In this document: in pieces, positions 1 through 7,560 of the stretch
How positions within the stretch are numbered: the first letter of the stretch is position 1
How the letters are laid out: every line of letters begins with the position of its first letter
DNA from: JAYOFM01 sp038117225
GTDB taxonomy: Bacteria > Pseudomonadota > Alphaproteobacteria > Rhodospirillales > Casp-alpha2
Assembly: GCA_038117225.1 (NCBI GenBank)
Contig: JAYOFM010000094.1
Coordinates: 1-15,449 of the forward strand
Direction of reading: 5' to 3'
Length of the DNA stretch: 15,449 bases
Position numbers and translations under genes: made by a program
Notes under the pieces: generated by a model
Told to the model about the DNA's origin: nothing
Database searches by the model: none
Seen by the model: the letters and a program-made list of their open reading frames with translations, nothing else

Positions 1-1
1 G

Positions 2-106
2 CGGTCGTCGAGGCTGGAGCGCCTGAGCCCGCTGGGCCAAGATGTCCGCGACCGCATTCCAGTGTATTCCGTTCAATTCACCGCACGAAATTGTGCCCCG
101 TTCTGA
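2..106 (+). CDS. possible 3' end of an upstream gene (unrecognised)
   Basis: Reading from base 2, one plus-strand frame is open to a TGA at 104-106 and would encode about 34 residues ending in ...VQFTARNCAPF. The first 18 or so codons have strongly GC-rich third positions, like real genes in this window; the last ones do not. No family was recognised. The stop lies in the loop of a GC-rich inverted repeat (95-120), as expected for a gene end with a terminator-like hairpin. A minus-strand frame is also open here, so strand assignment is uncertain. It is cut by the window edge. Confidence 0.25.
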   Translation, partial: RSSRLERLSPLGQDVRDRIPVYSVQFTARNCAPF

Positions 107-120
107 TGACCGGACGGGGC
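95..120. repeat. GC-rich inverted repeat, possible terminator hairpin
   Basis: GCCCCGT (95-101) and ACGGGGC (114-120) are perfect 7-bp inverted arms around a 12-nt loop. No clean T-tract follows on either strand, so rho-independent termination is only a possibility. It separates whatever lies to the left from the hydrolase operon starting at 220. Confidence 0.4.
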
Positions 121-143
121 AATCGGATGGGGTTTTCCGCTTG

Positions 144-170
144 GCCTATCGCCTGCGCGGGCGGATAGGC
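144..170. repeat. inverted repeat in the leader/promoter region of the hydrolase operon
   Basis: GCCTATCGCC (144-153) pairs with GGC-G-GATAGGC (160-170) as a 10-bp stem with one bulged G and a 6-nt TGCGCG loop. It sits directly before a -10-like TAGACT (173-178), about 50 bp ahead of the hydrolase start. It could be an operator (GCCTATC-N13-GATAGGC) or a leader hairpin; the sequence does not decide. Confidence 0.4.
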
Positions 171-219
171 GCTAGACTGGTGCCGCATTTATCCAATCAA
201 CGGCCAAGGAGGCCCCGTC

Positions 220-999
220 ATGAACGAGATTTCCCGCCGCCGCGTGCTCTCCGGCATGGCCGCCGGCTTGCCGCTCGCCGCCATTCTCGCCGATCCGTTG
301 TTGGCCCGCGCCGCCGCGGACGCGTTGGAGAGCGTGTCCATCAAGACCGGCGATGGACGACGGGTGACCGGCACCCTTTCCATGCCCGCGAAGACACCAG
401 CGCCGACCGTCCTGGTGATCCACGAATGGTGGGGCTTGAATGATCAAATCAAGGCCATGGCGGCGGAATTCGCCAAGGCCGGCTACATCGCCCTGGCGCT
501 GGACATGTACGGCGGCAAGGTCGCCCCGGCCGGTGACCGGGATGCCGCGCGCGGCCTGATGAAGAGCGTCAAGCCGAAGCAGGGTGTCGCCACGGTAAAG
601 GCCTGGGCCGAATGGCTGCGCGCGCATGCCAAGGGCAACGGTAAGCTCGGCACCGTCGGTTGGTGCTTCGGCGGCGGCTGGTCCTTGAATACAGCCCTCG
701 CCGCCCCGGTCGATGCCGCCGTCGTCTACTATGGCCGTGTCAATAAGACGGCGGAGGAACTGAGCGCCCTCAACGGCCCCGTGCTCGGTCATTTCGCCAC
801 CCGCGACAAATGGATCAACGCGGACATGATCGGCGGTTTCGAACGCGCCATGGACCAGGCCAAGAAACCGTACACGACCCATTGGTACGAGGCCGACCAT
901 GCCTTCGCCAACCCGACCGGGTCGCGTTACGACGAGGAAGACGCCAAGGTCGCCTGGACCCGCACCCTGACGTTCTTCGCCAAACATTTGAAAGATTAG
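220..999 (+). CDS. Tat-exported dienelactone hydrolase family protein
   Basis: An alpha/beta hydrolase of 259 residues in the dienelactone hydrolase (DLH) family, probably an ester or lactone hydrolase acting outside the cytoplasm. The N-terminus has a twin-arginine signal (ISRRRVLSG, residues 4-12), a hydrophobic stretch and an Ala-rich cleavage region near residue 30. The catalytic triad fits DLH with a cysteine nucleophile: Cys149 in GWCFGGG, Asp196 in ATRDKW and His227 in ADHAFANP; their spacing closely matches classical DLH. The HEWWG segment (68-72) carries the glutamate equivalent to the DLH active-site Glu. The start is supported by a strong AAGGAGG ribosome site about 8 bases upstream. 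The decarboxylase-like gene follows after 9 bases, so the two form an operon. The true substrate is unknown; exported DLH homologues are common and are rarely chlorocatechol-pathway enzymes. Confidence 0.9.
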   Translation: MNEISRRRVLSGMAAGLPLAAILADPLLARAAADALESVSIKTGDGRRVTGTLSMPAKTPAPTVLVIHEWWGLNDQIKAMAAEFAKAGYIALALDMYGGKVAPAGDRDAARGLMKSVKPKQGVATVKAWAEWLRAHAKGNGKLGTVGWCFGGGWSLNTALAAPVDAAVVYYGRVNKTAEELSALNGPVLGHFATRDKWINADMIGGFERAMDQAKKPYTTHWYEADHAFANPTGSRYDEEDAKVAWTRTLTFFAKHLKD

Positions 1000-1008
1000 G
1001 GAACGACG

Positions 1009-1743
1009 ATGCAGGACTTCTACGGTTGGCGCGCGCGCCTCGGGTTGATCTATCCGTCATCGTCGACGGTGATGGAGCCGGAACTCTACGCCATGGCCCC
1101 CGAGGGTGTGTCCATTCACACGGCCCGTCAGGATATCGGCGTCATCGATGTGGATGGTCTCAAGGGATGGACCGGTGAAGCCACCATCGAGCATTGCACC
1201 CGCCAACTGGCGACGGCGCCCTTGCACGCCATCATTCTCGGCGGCACCAGTGCCTCGTTCATCGAGGGCAAAGGCTGGGACGAGCAGTTGTGCGAACGCA
1301 TGCGGGCGGTGTCGGGCGGCATTCCGGCGACCACCGCGTCGACCGCTTCCGCTACCGCATTGAAGGCACTGGACGCGAAGAAGGTTTCGTTCGTCACCGC
1401 CTATGTGGACAAGGTCAACCAGCGCGGCCAGGCCTTCCTAGAGGAGCACGGCTTCACGGTCACCAATTCAATCGGCATGGGCATCACTGTGGATCAGGAA
1501 ATCTCGGCGGTGACCGGCGAGGCCGCCTTCGACTTCGCTCGCCGCCATGCGTCGGCGGACGCGGATACGCTATTCATTAGCTGCACCGGACTGCGCACGG
1601 TCGGCTTCATCGAGGCATTGGAACAGGATCTGGGTATCCCCGTCGTCACCTCCAACCAGGCCTCGTTCTGGCATGCGCTCAGGCTCGCCGGCGTGCGCGC
1701 GCCGGTGACCGGGTTCGGCCGTCTGTTCGATCTCGATCCTTGA
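1009..1743 (+). CDS. arylmalonate-decarboxylase-like protein, Asp/Glu racemase superfamily
   Basis: A cytosolic protein of 244 residues in the superfamily that includes aspartate/glutamate racemases, maleate cis-trans isomerase and arylmalonate decarboxylase (AMDase). The pattern matches Bordetella AMDase, recalled from knowledge: GTS at 79-81 (Gly where racemases and maleate isomerase have the first Cys), Tyr132 in TAYVDKVN, Cys192 in SCTGLRT (the AMDase Cys188 position) and an ending GFGRLFD. With one catalytic Cys and the Thr/Ser/Tyr dioxyanion-hole residues in place, decarboxylation of a disubstituted malonate is the best guess; two-cysteine racemase or isomerase chemistry looks unlikely. 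The AMDase Gly next to the catalytic Cys is Thr193 here, so specificity may differ. It starts 9 bases after the hydrolase stop, behind a weak GGGA site, so it is presumably co-transcribed with it. It ends tail-to-tail with the DUF1847 gene. Confidence 0.8.
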   Translation: MQDFYGWRARLGLIYPSSSTVMEPELYAMAPEGVSIHTARQDIGVIDVDGLKGWTGEATIEHCTRQLATAPLHAIILGGTSASFIEGKGWDEQLCERMRAVSGGIPATTASTASATALKALDAKKVSFVTAYVDKVNQRGQAFLEEHGFTVTNSIGMGITVDQEISAVTGEAAFDFARRHASADADTLFISCTGLRTVGFIEALEQDLGIPVVTSNQASFWHALRLAGVRAPVTGFGRLFDLDP

Positions 1744-1758
1744 TCCCCCGCCAACGGA

Positions 1759-2508
1759 TCAGGCGCGGCGGCCCTGCTTGGGTTTGCTCGGCAGCTTGTC
1801 CGGCTTTTCCGGACCCCAGACCCGGCTGAAGTATGAATTGGCGAGATGCAGCGCGCCGACCGGGTTGTGCGCGAGCACCCGGTCCTTGGCCACCAGAGTC
1901 GTCGCCAGCCCTTCGGAATATTTGAAAAACAAGCTGTCGTGGCCAACGCAGAGGCCGAGCACGATATTGAATTCGCACCCGGCATCGTTCAACAGTCTGG
2001 CCTGGGAAACCGGGTTGCACATGCTTTCGTGGCCGCCGGGGCGAATCTTCTCGGCATCCTCCAGGTCAAGGCCTTCCTTGCCATGGCCGCCATGCTTACA
2101 GGCAGCCGAGGCGACCTCGAAACCATGGCTTTCAAGAATCGCCGACAGGGTCCGCGCCTGTTCGACAAAGCTGATGCATGTGGCGATGCCGATCTTGCTG
2201 AAATCCATTTTCTTGGCGAACTGGCATATCTCCTCGACCCGCGTCCATTTGCAGTAGCCCTCGCTTTCCACGCGTGCCGACTCCTGCGCGACACGGCGAA
2301 CAAAAGGGTCCTCGTATTCGACGTAGGCATCGGCGACCGCGTCGGCGGCCATCTTCGATGGGCAGAACCCGGGACCGCGCACCTCGCCCTCTCCCTGCCG
2401 GCAGGCCTGCACGGCTGGCGGACAGTAGGCGCAGCCCGGGTCGGTATATTCGGTTCCGCCCAGTTTGGATTTGGCCTCGGGATTGCTTTTCGGCTCGTCG
2501 GCGTCCAT
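1759..2508 (-). CDS. DUF1847 cysteine-rich protein
   Basis: A soluble protein of 249 residues matching DUF1847, a family of unknown biochemical role thought to bind metal. The N-terminal part holds a Cys cluster (C26, C29, C36 and C49 from the chosen start) and more Cys follow in EGYCKW, EICQF and ATCISF. The C-terminal half has family hallmarks: CISFVEQA, a CKHGG segment, CNPVSQARLLN, and GLCVGHDSLFFKYS followed by KDRVLAHNPVGAL. No signal peptide or membrane segment is visible, so it is cytosolic. I chose ATG at 2508 because GAGG lies 8 bases upstream; a GTG nine bases earlier would overlap that ribosome site. It is monocistronic, convergent with the decarboxylase-like gene and 15 bases from it. 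An electron-transfer or metal-handling role is possible but unproven. Confidence 0.85.
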   Translation of the reverse strand: MDADEPKSNPEAKSKLGGTEYTDPGCAYCPPAVQACRQGEGEVRGPGFCPSKMAADAVADAYVEYEDPFVRRVAQESARVESEGYCKWTRVEEICQFAKKMDFSKIGIATCISFVEQARTLSAILESHGFEVASAACKHGGHGKEGLDLEDAEKIRPGGHESMCNPVSQARLLNDAGCEFNIVLGLCVGHDSLFFKYSEGLATTLVAKDRVLAHNPVGALHLANSYFSRVWGPEKPDKLPSKPKQGRRA

Positions 2509-2620
2509 GGATTTCACCTCGCGGCGCCATACTAGGGGCGCCAGGCAGCGCGCCGCATTGACCTGTATCAGCCGCGCGTGGACGCGACGTGTCGTGAATT
2601 TTTAGGTACCCGGCTTCTTT

Positions 2621-2646
2621 CGCTTGGCGACCATCTTCTGCATCGC
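2621..2646 (-). repeat. 26-bp relic matching the 3' end of the Sel1-repeat gene
   Basis: These 26 bases match 5556-5581 at 24 positions, in the same orientation. At 5556 the bases encode the Sel1 protein's C-terminal AVQKMIAKR. On the minus strand here they read MQKMVAKRKKPGT and then TAA, preceded in frame by a TGA, so only the tail survives. The most economical reading is a degraded partial duplication of the Sel1 gene end. Confidence 0.45.
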
Positions 2647-2723
2647 ACCTCAAGTTCTTGATGATGTGGTACGTATTTCCACGCATGTCCCTTAGGTGTG
2701 ATTTTTGATATCAAATACTATCC

Positions 2724-2753
2724 TTGGTTCAGTTCGAAATCGTGGAATATTAA
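2724..2753 (+). promoter_or_regulatory. candidate promoter for the hybrid histidine kinase
   Basis: TTGGTT (2724-2729), an 18-base spacer and TATTAA (2748-2753) lie in the AT-rich part of the gap, with a leader of about 155 bases before the kinase start. Both hexamers are imperfect, so this is only a candidate. Confidence 0.3.
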
Positions 2754-2913
2754 AGGGTAAAACAATAAACGGGATGTTATCGGGTAATCACGCGGGCTAG
2801 AGAGAAGATCGCGAGATTGTGGGGGGAACAGGCGTCGGGCATCTTCGGATAATTTGTCACCGGCGCCAAAGCATGGAGTTGCGGTCGTTGACCGCGATAG
2901 GGTCGGTTCATCT

Positions 2914-5503
2914 ATGAGCGTCATCAAACTTTCTTATCCGCTTCCGGACGATGAAGCGGAACGCCTCGCGGCGTTGCGGGCGTTTGAGGTTCTGGATACG
3001 GTGCCCGAGGAAGCGTTCGATCGCATTACCCGGCTGGCATCGCGCTTCACCGACGCTCCCATTGCCCTGGTATCGTTGGTCGACGAGGCGCGCCAATGGT
3101 TTAAGTCGCGGCACGGTTTGGACGCCGAGGAAACGCCGCGCGAACTCGCGTTCTGTACCCATGCCATCATGGAAAATCGGGTAATGGTCGTTCCCGATGC
3201 GACCTCCGATGAGCGCTTTCGCAACAATCCATTGGTCACCGGACCACCGGACATCCGGTTCTATGCCGGAGCGCCGCTAACCACATCGGATGGATACAAC
3301 GTCGGCACGCTTTGCGTCATTGATCGCGAGGCCCGAGAGTTAACGTCAAACCAGATTTCCATGCTTTCCGACCTTGCCGGTTTGGTCGTCGAGCAGCTTG
3401 AAATTCGTCAAATTGGACAACGCCTACAGCGCTCGCTTGAAAAGGAACAGGCGACGGAAGGCAAACTCGTGGCCCGCGAGATTTCGTATCGCGATCTGGT
3501 GGAGGCCTCCTTGCAGGGCATCATTATCCATCGGGACGACAACATTGTTTTCGCCAACGGGGTGGCGGCCGACCTGTTCGGCTTTACCGACGCCAATGAG
3601 TTGATCCGCATGCGGAAGTTCGACGAATTGATCGCACCGCAGGATCGCCCATGGATGCGCGATTACCGCGCGCGGCGATTGCGCGGCGAGGATGTCCCCT
3701 CGGTCTACGAATTCCGCGGCCTTCGCCAGGACGGCGGCCAGATCGATTTGTTACGGGCGGCCCGCAAAATCGAATGGGATGGCGGGCCGGCGCTGCTGGC
3801 CACGTTGATCGATATCTCGGAACAAAAACAGGCCCAGGCCGAGTTGATCGAAAGCCGGAGCCAACTTGCCCAATTGCATGAAATTACCTCGGTCCACGAC
3901 ACCCCATTCGCGCAAAAAATCGCCGCCGTACTGCAGCTTGGCATCGACTCACTTGGCGTCGAGATGGGGATCGTCAGCCGCATCGAGGGCGATCACTATA
4001 CGGTGCGGTACGTGGTTGGCCCGGATTGGGCACCGGAACCGGATACGGTCCTCGCGTTCGCCGAAACCTATTGCGCCCACGTTTTTCAACAAGACGGCCC
4101 GGTGTCGTTCCACCATGCCGGCGCCAGTCGAATCGCCAGCCACCCGTGTTATCGAAATTTTGGGTTGGAGACCTATATCGGCACGCCTCTCGACGTCGAT
4201 GGGGTGCGATACGGCACCCTGAATTTCACGGCGTCGAGCAAGCGCGACGCGGCGTTTCGCGATCATGAGGTGTCATTGGTACGCTTGCTGGCGCAATGGA
4301 TCAGCAACGAAATTTCGCGCCAGCGAGCACTCGAGACTTTGCGGCTCCTGAAAGACGAGGCGGAACGCGCCAACAACGCCAAGTCCGAATTCCTGTCCTC
4401 CATGAGCCATGAGTTGCGCACTCCCATGAACGCCATCCTCGGCTTTGGGCAGTTGATGGAACTTGATTCCGCTCGTCCGCTCGACAAGCGTCAACAGGAA
4501 CAGCTCGGCCACATTTTGGATAGCGGACGCCANNNNNNNNNNCCACTTGCTGCAGTTGATCGATGAAATTCTCGATTTGTCGAAAATCGAAGCCGGAACG
4601 CTGAATCTGAAATCAGAACCGGTCGCCCTCGATGAGTTGATGGATGACTGCCTGGCCATGATGGCGGAGATCGCCACCGCGCGTGATGTCAGCATTGAAA
4701 ACAACCTCGCGGCCGATGCCCGACCCATTTGTATGGCCGATCGAGTTCGCCTCAAACAGGTGGTGCTCAATCTGCTATCGAACGCGGTCAAATATAATCA
4801 ACCCGGCGGCCACGTGCTTATCTCCTGGGACGAAGATACCCATCGCCTGGAGGTCGCGAACACCGGCGGCCGTATTCCCGAGGAAAACTGGGAAACGGTG
4901 TTTGAGCCCTTCACCCGGCTTGCCGCCAATGATACCGCCACCTCGGGCACCGGCATCGGGCTGACCATCTCTCGCCGTTTGATCAACGCCATGGGCGGCG
5001 ACATCGGACTGCGTGCCCGTGACGACCACCTGACTTCGTTCTGGATTACCTTGCCCCTTGGGGCGGCGTCCCCGGACCATGAGGAATCAGTGTCTGGCGG
5101 GCCGCACCCGGACGACGGCGCGGACAACGATCGCCGCCTCGCCGGCTGGCGCGTGCTCTACGTCGAGGACAATCCGTCGAATGCAAGCCTGATGGAAGCG
5201 GTTCTCGCACGCATCGGCATCAACAACGTCACCATCGCCCATGACGCCGAACTGGGTGTCGATTTCGCCCTCGCCGAGCACCCGGATCTGATCATCATGG
5301 ATATTGATCTTCCCGGCCTGGATGGCTTCGAAGCAATGCAGATTCTCCGCGATGACGACGCCACAGCGGATATCCCTGTCATCGCGCTTAGCGCCAACGC
5401 AATGCAGGCGGATGTGGAGCGCGGTCGGCGGGCCGGCTTCGTCGATTATCTGACGAAACCGCTCGACATCCCACTCTTTTACGATCTTCTCGATACACTT
5501 TAA
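2914..5503 (+). CDS. cytosolic hybrid histidine kinase, GAF-PAS-GAF-HisKA-HATPase-REC (interrupted by assembly gap)
   Basis: A sensor kinase of about 858 residues once the 10-N gap is bridged. Order: GAF (about 20-170, starting ERLAALRAFEVLDT), PAS (about 190-310), second GAF (about 325-475), HisKA with phospho-acceptor His499 in SMSHELRTPMN, HATPase_c (N box NLLSNAVKY, F box FEPFTRL, G2 box GTGIGL), and a C-terminal receiver with the phospho-acceptor Asp codon at 5300 (MDIDLPGLDG) and Lys in LTKPLD. No membrane segment, so it senses a cytosolic or diffusible signal. The reading frame shifts across the Ns, but this is an artefact: merging the contig ends on a shared CCA restores SGRHLLQLIDE, the normal sequence here. 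The G1 box is odd (NTGGRI rather than DTGPGI). ATG 2914 was preferred to an upstream TTG at 2854. No cognate regulator gene lies in the window; the attached receiver implies a phosphorelay. Confidence 0.92.
4533..4542. other. scaffold gap of 10 Ns inside the kinase gene
   Basis: Ten Ns separate ...GGACGCCA from CCACTTGCTG. The flanking ends share CCA; collapsing that overlap gives CGC CAC TTG, in frame on both sides. The gap is therefore probably a placeholder with no missing bases. The true gap length must be a multiple of three, counting the overlap as minus three. Confidence 0.9.
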
Positions 5504-5533
5504 GGCCCATGGGTCAGCGCGGAGCCGAAACGG

Positions 5534-6793
5534 TTATCCGGTATTCTTGCCATCGCGCTTGGCGATCATCTTCTGCACCGCGGGCACGGCCTTCTTGGCC
5601 TTCTCGTGGCCGGCATCGGCGGCCTTCTGGAACCAGGCGAGGGCTTCGTCCAGGTCCTTCTTGACGCCGCGCCCCTTGACCAGCAACGCGCCCAGGACGA
5701 CCTGCGAATTGGTGATGCCCCTCTCCGCCGCCGGCCGGTACCAACGCGCCGCCTGAGCATAGTTCTTCTTCACCCCGAGCCCCCGGTAATAGAGAGTGGC
5801 CAAGGCATCTTGGGCAGCGGGATGGCCCTTGATGGCGGCTTTCTCGAACCACGTGGCGGCCAGTTTCGGATTCTCCGGCGGGCCGAGGCCACGCAAGTGA
5901 ATCATACCGAGATGAAAATGGTCGTTGGGTTCGTTGCTGGCGGCGAGGCCGCTGATTTTTTCCTGGCTCGCCCGTTCTTGCGCAACCTTAGCCGCCTTTA
6001 CCGCCTTGCCGGCGACGCCGGACTTTCGCAGTGCGTCGATATAGCGCAGGTAGACCTTTAGAATCTCCGGCACATCGGGATCAAGCCTATCCCACAGCGC
6101 CATCTTCTTCGGCTCATGTTTGCGCGTCCAGGCGCGGAAATCCCGGCACCAATGATTCTCCAGCGCCTTGCGAAATTGTATCATTTCCGCCGTATGCTTG
6201 GCGGTGCCGAGATCCTGAAAGGCTTTTTCCTCATACAGATAGGCCTCGCATTCCAGATCGACGTTGCGCACATTCTCCAACCGGCCACGCAAGTGCTGGA
6301 TGCCGTGGCCGACAAGTTCGTGCGCGATCACGGCGGCCAATTCCCGCGCCGGCCATTTGGCGCCGTAGCGACTGACCACGGCGACGAAATCCTTGCCGAT
6401 GCCGCCTTCCTTATAAAAATCCGGCAGGAAGACGGCAGCGGTGATCTTGGTCATCTCGCGTTTCGGAAATGCCGGGTCATAGCCGATGACGACCCGACCG
6501 GCCTTTTTCAACTTGGCGATTTCCGCCTTTGAGAATGGTGAACTGGCGTACAGCGCGTCGATGGCCTGTTTGATCAGGATGAAGGCGTCCTCGGCTGTCA
6601 CGTGCGGGATATCGAACGTGGCATCGGGCGGATGCACGACGCCGACCAGTTTGAAATCTCGGTAGGTCTCCTCAATTTGGCGGGTCTGTGCCCGCGACGC
6701 GCCCGAGGCGCAAACCCCCACCAACACCGCCACGAGCGCCCCGACGATCAAGGCGCGCATCGGCGGTATGAAGCGGACGAACAGCGGTTCCAT
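5534..6793 (-). CDS. secreted Sel1-repeat protein with HEXXGH zinc-peptidase-like motif
   Basis: About 419 residues from ATG 6793; ATG 6760 and TTG 6829 are alternative starts and none has a clear ribosome site. A signal peptide (MRALIVGALVAVLVGVCASGASRAQ region) predicts export. The middle contains HELVGHGIQH, an HEXXGH motif (genome 6322 down to 6305), followed 18-20 residues after the second motif His by ECEAY, a possible third-ligand Glu. HEXXGH is known from dipeptidyl peptidase III, but no overall similarity to that family is evident, so the fold is unassigned. The C-terminal part (about 288-400) carries three Sel1 repeats (LATLYYRGLGVKKNYAQAAR is a clear one), solenoids that bind protein partners. 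It lies 66 bases downstream of the hemerythrin gene on the same strand and may share its promoter. It converges on the kinase gene. Protease activity is inferred, not shown. Confidence 0.85.
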   Translation of the reverse strand: MEPLFVRFIPPMRALIVGALVAVLVGVCASGASRAQTRQIEETYRDFKLVGVVHPPDATFDIPHVTAEDAFILIKQAIDALYASSPFSKAEIAKLKKAGRVVIGYDPAFPKREMTKITAAVFLPDFYKEGGIGKDFVAVVSRYGAKWPARELAAVIAHELVGHGIQHLRGRLENVRNVDLECEAYLYEEKAFQDLGTAKHTAEMIQFRKALENHWCRDFRAWTRKHEPKKMALWDRLDPDVPEILKVYLRYIDALRKSGVAGKAVKAAKVAQERASQEKISGLAASNEPNDHFHLGMIHLRGLGPPENPKLAATWFEKAAIKGHPAAQDALATLYYRGLGVKKNYAQAARWYRPAAERGITNSQVVLGALLVKGRGVKKDLDEALAWFQKAADAGHEKAKKAVPAVQKMIAKRDGKNTG

Positions 6794-6859
6794 GGCTCGA
6801 AGGCTAAAGCCGCTATCCGGATGGGTCAACGGCCCGCCATGGCGTGTCAGGCGACTGGG

Positions 6860-7414
6860 TTAGGCGCCCGCGTCGGCCTCCATTTCCGCGATCAATCGGC
6901 GGTAGGGTCCCGCCGCGTCGCCGCCGCCGCCGAGTGGGTCGCTCGCGTCGTTGAGCCGCGCCGCGATATCGCTCCAATCGTCCACCGTGAGATGGCGCAA
7001 CGCCGCCGGGAAGAACAGCACTTCCTCCATCTGCATGTGGCGGCGGGACAGACGCAGGTACTCTTGTGCCACATCGATGAACCAGTCGCGCGGCAGGGTC
7101 CGGTCCTGCAGTACATTCTGAAGCGCGGCGTTGAAACGACGCGTCGCGGCGGCCAGTCGTCTATGCTCCGCGGATAGATCGCCGATCTCGTCGGCGACCG
7201 ACGGCGCACGCGCCAAAAGCCGTTCCAAGATCAACTCCTCGGTCGGATGATGAACCAGATCGGGGTAATTGAGGGCGTAGCTCAGAATTTCACCCGCCAG
7301 ATCGTAGTCCGGCAGGTCGCCGCTCTCGAACGCCGCAACTTCGCGGGCCAGTACATCCAGCAACCTCGCCATGCGGATATGCTCCGCGCGCAAACCATCA
7401 ATGACGCTTGCCAT
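6860..7414 (-). CDS. hemerythrin HHE domain protein
   Basis: A 184-residue four-helix-bundle protein of the hemerythrin HHE (DUF438/RIC-like) type, expected to hold a di-iron site that binds O2 or NO. Candidate ligands are His12 (LRAEHIRM), His55/56 and Glu59/60 (LVHHPTEE), His84 (SAEHRRL), His126 and Glu130 (RRHMQMEEVLFFP). The HHPTEE and MEEVLFFP segments are typical. No export signal is visible, so it is cytosolic. ATG 7414 has a strong GGGAGG site 5 bases upstream. An FNR-like box at 7474-7487 and a -10-like hexamer at 7446-7451 lie upstream, suggesting induction at low oxygen. The Sel1/zincin gene follows on the same strand. Possible jobs are O2 or NO sensing, or repair of iron centres; the sequence does not choose between them. 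Confidence 0.88.
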   Translation of the reverse strand: MASVIDGLRAEHIRMARLLDVLAREVAAFESGDLPDYDLAGEILSYALNYPDLVHHPTEELILERLLARAPSVADEIGDLSAEHRRLAAATRRFNAALQNVLQDRTLPRDWFIDVAQEYLRLSRRHMQMEEVLFFPAALRHLTVDDWSDIAARLNDASDPLGGGGDAAGPYRRLIAEMEADAGA

Positions 7415-7445
7415 GGAACCTCCCTATCTCTCATGTCGATGACTG

Positions 7446-7487
7446 AAGCTAGACTTTGCGCGTGGCGGCAACATTGATTGAGGTCAA
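7446..7487 (-). promoter_or_regulatory. FNR-type class II promoter of the hemerythrin gene
   Basis: TTGATTGAGGTCAA (7474-7487) matches the FNR consensus TTGAT-N4-ATCAA at 9 of 10 positions. Read toward the hemerythrin gene, a 22-base spacer leads to TAGCTT (7451 down to 7446) as a weak -10. This is the geometry of a class II FNR promoter (box centred near -41.5). The same arrangement precedes the bacteriohemerythrin gene at 10682. Confidence 0.7.
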
Positions 7488-7560
7488 CATCCGATCATTT
7501 GACGGCCGCGAATACCCCGGGCACTCTGGCTTTCAATTCTCAATGAAGACGGGTCGATAC

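Larger units (their letters stand above)
2509..2913. other. 405-bp intergenic region between DUF1847 and hybrid kinase genes
   Basis: No convincing gene is present. Contents seen: paired GGCGCC arms around a TAGTAT -10-like hexamer read on the minus strand (2523-2542), a plausible start region for the DUF1847 gene; a relic resembling the Sel1 gene end (2621-2646); a 12-bp palindrome TTTGATATCAAA (2704-2715); and an AT-rich stretch (about 2700-2790) upstream of the kinase. Reading frames crossing it are short or antisense shadows. Confidence 0.6.

Noticed and set aside
1..106. A minus-strand gene running off the left edge
   Set aside because: A minus frame is open, but no ATG with a ribosome site starts it in frame; the plus-strand tail with a stop inside a hairpin is slightly preferred, at low confidence.
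172..987. A 271-residue minus-strand open frame opposite the dienelactone hydrolase gene
   Set aside because: Antisense shadow of a gene with an intact catalytic triad, signal peptide and ribosome site; it shows no recognisable domain.
1846..2535. A 229-residue plus-strand frame opposite DUF1847
   Set aside because: The minus strand encodes clear DUF1847 hallmarks with a good ribosome site; the plus frame matches nothing.
2704..2715. TTTGATATCAAA as an FNR box upstream of the kinase
   Set aside because: It has the right half-sites but no 4-base spacer, so it does not fit FNR geometry; kept only as a palindrome.
2914..5503. The kinase as two separate genes or a true frameshift pseudogene
   Set aside because: The break coincides exactly with the Ns, and merging the contig ends restores a continuous normal kinase sequence.
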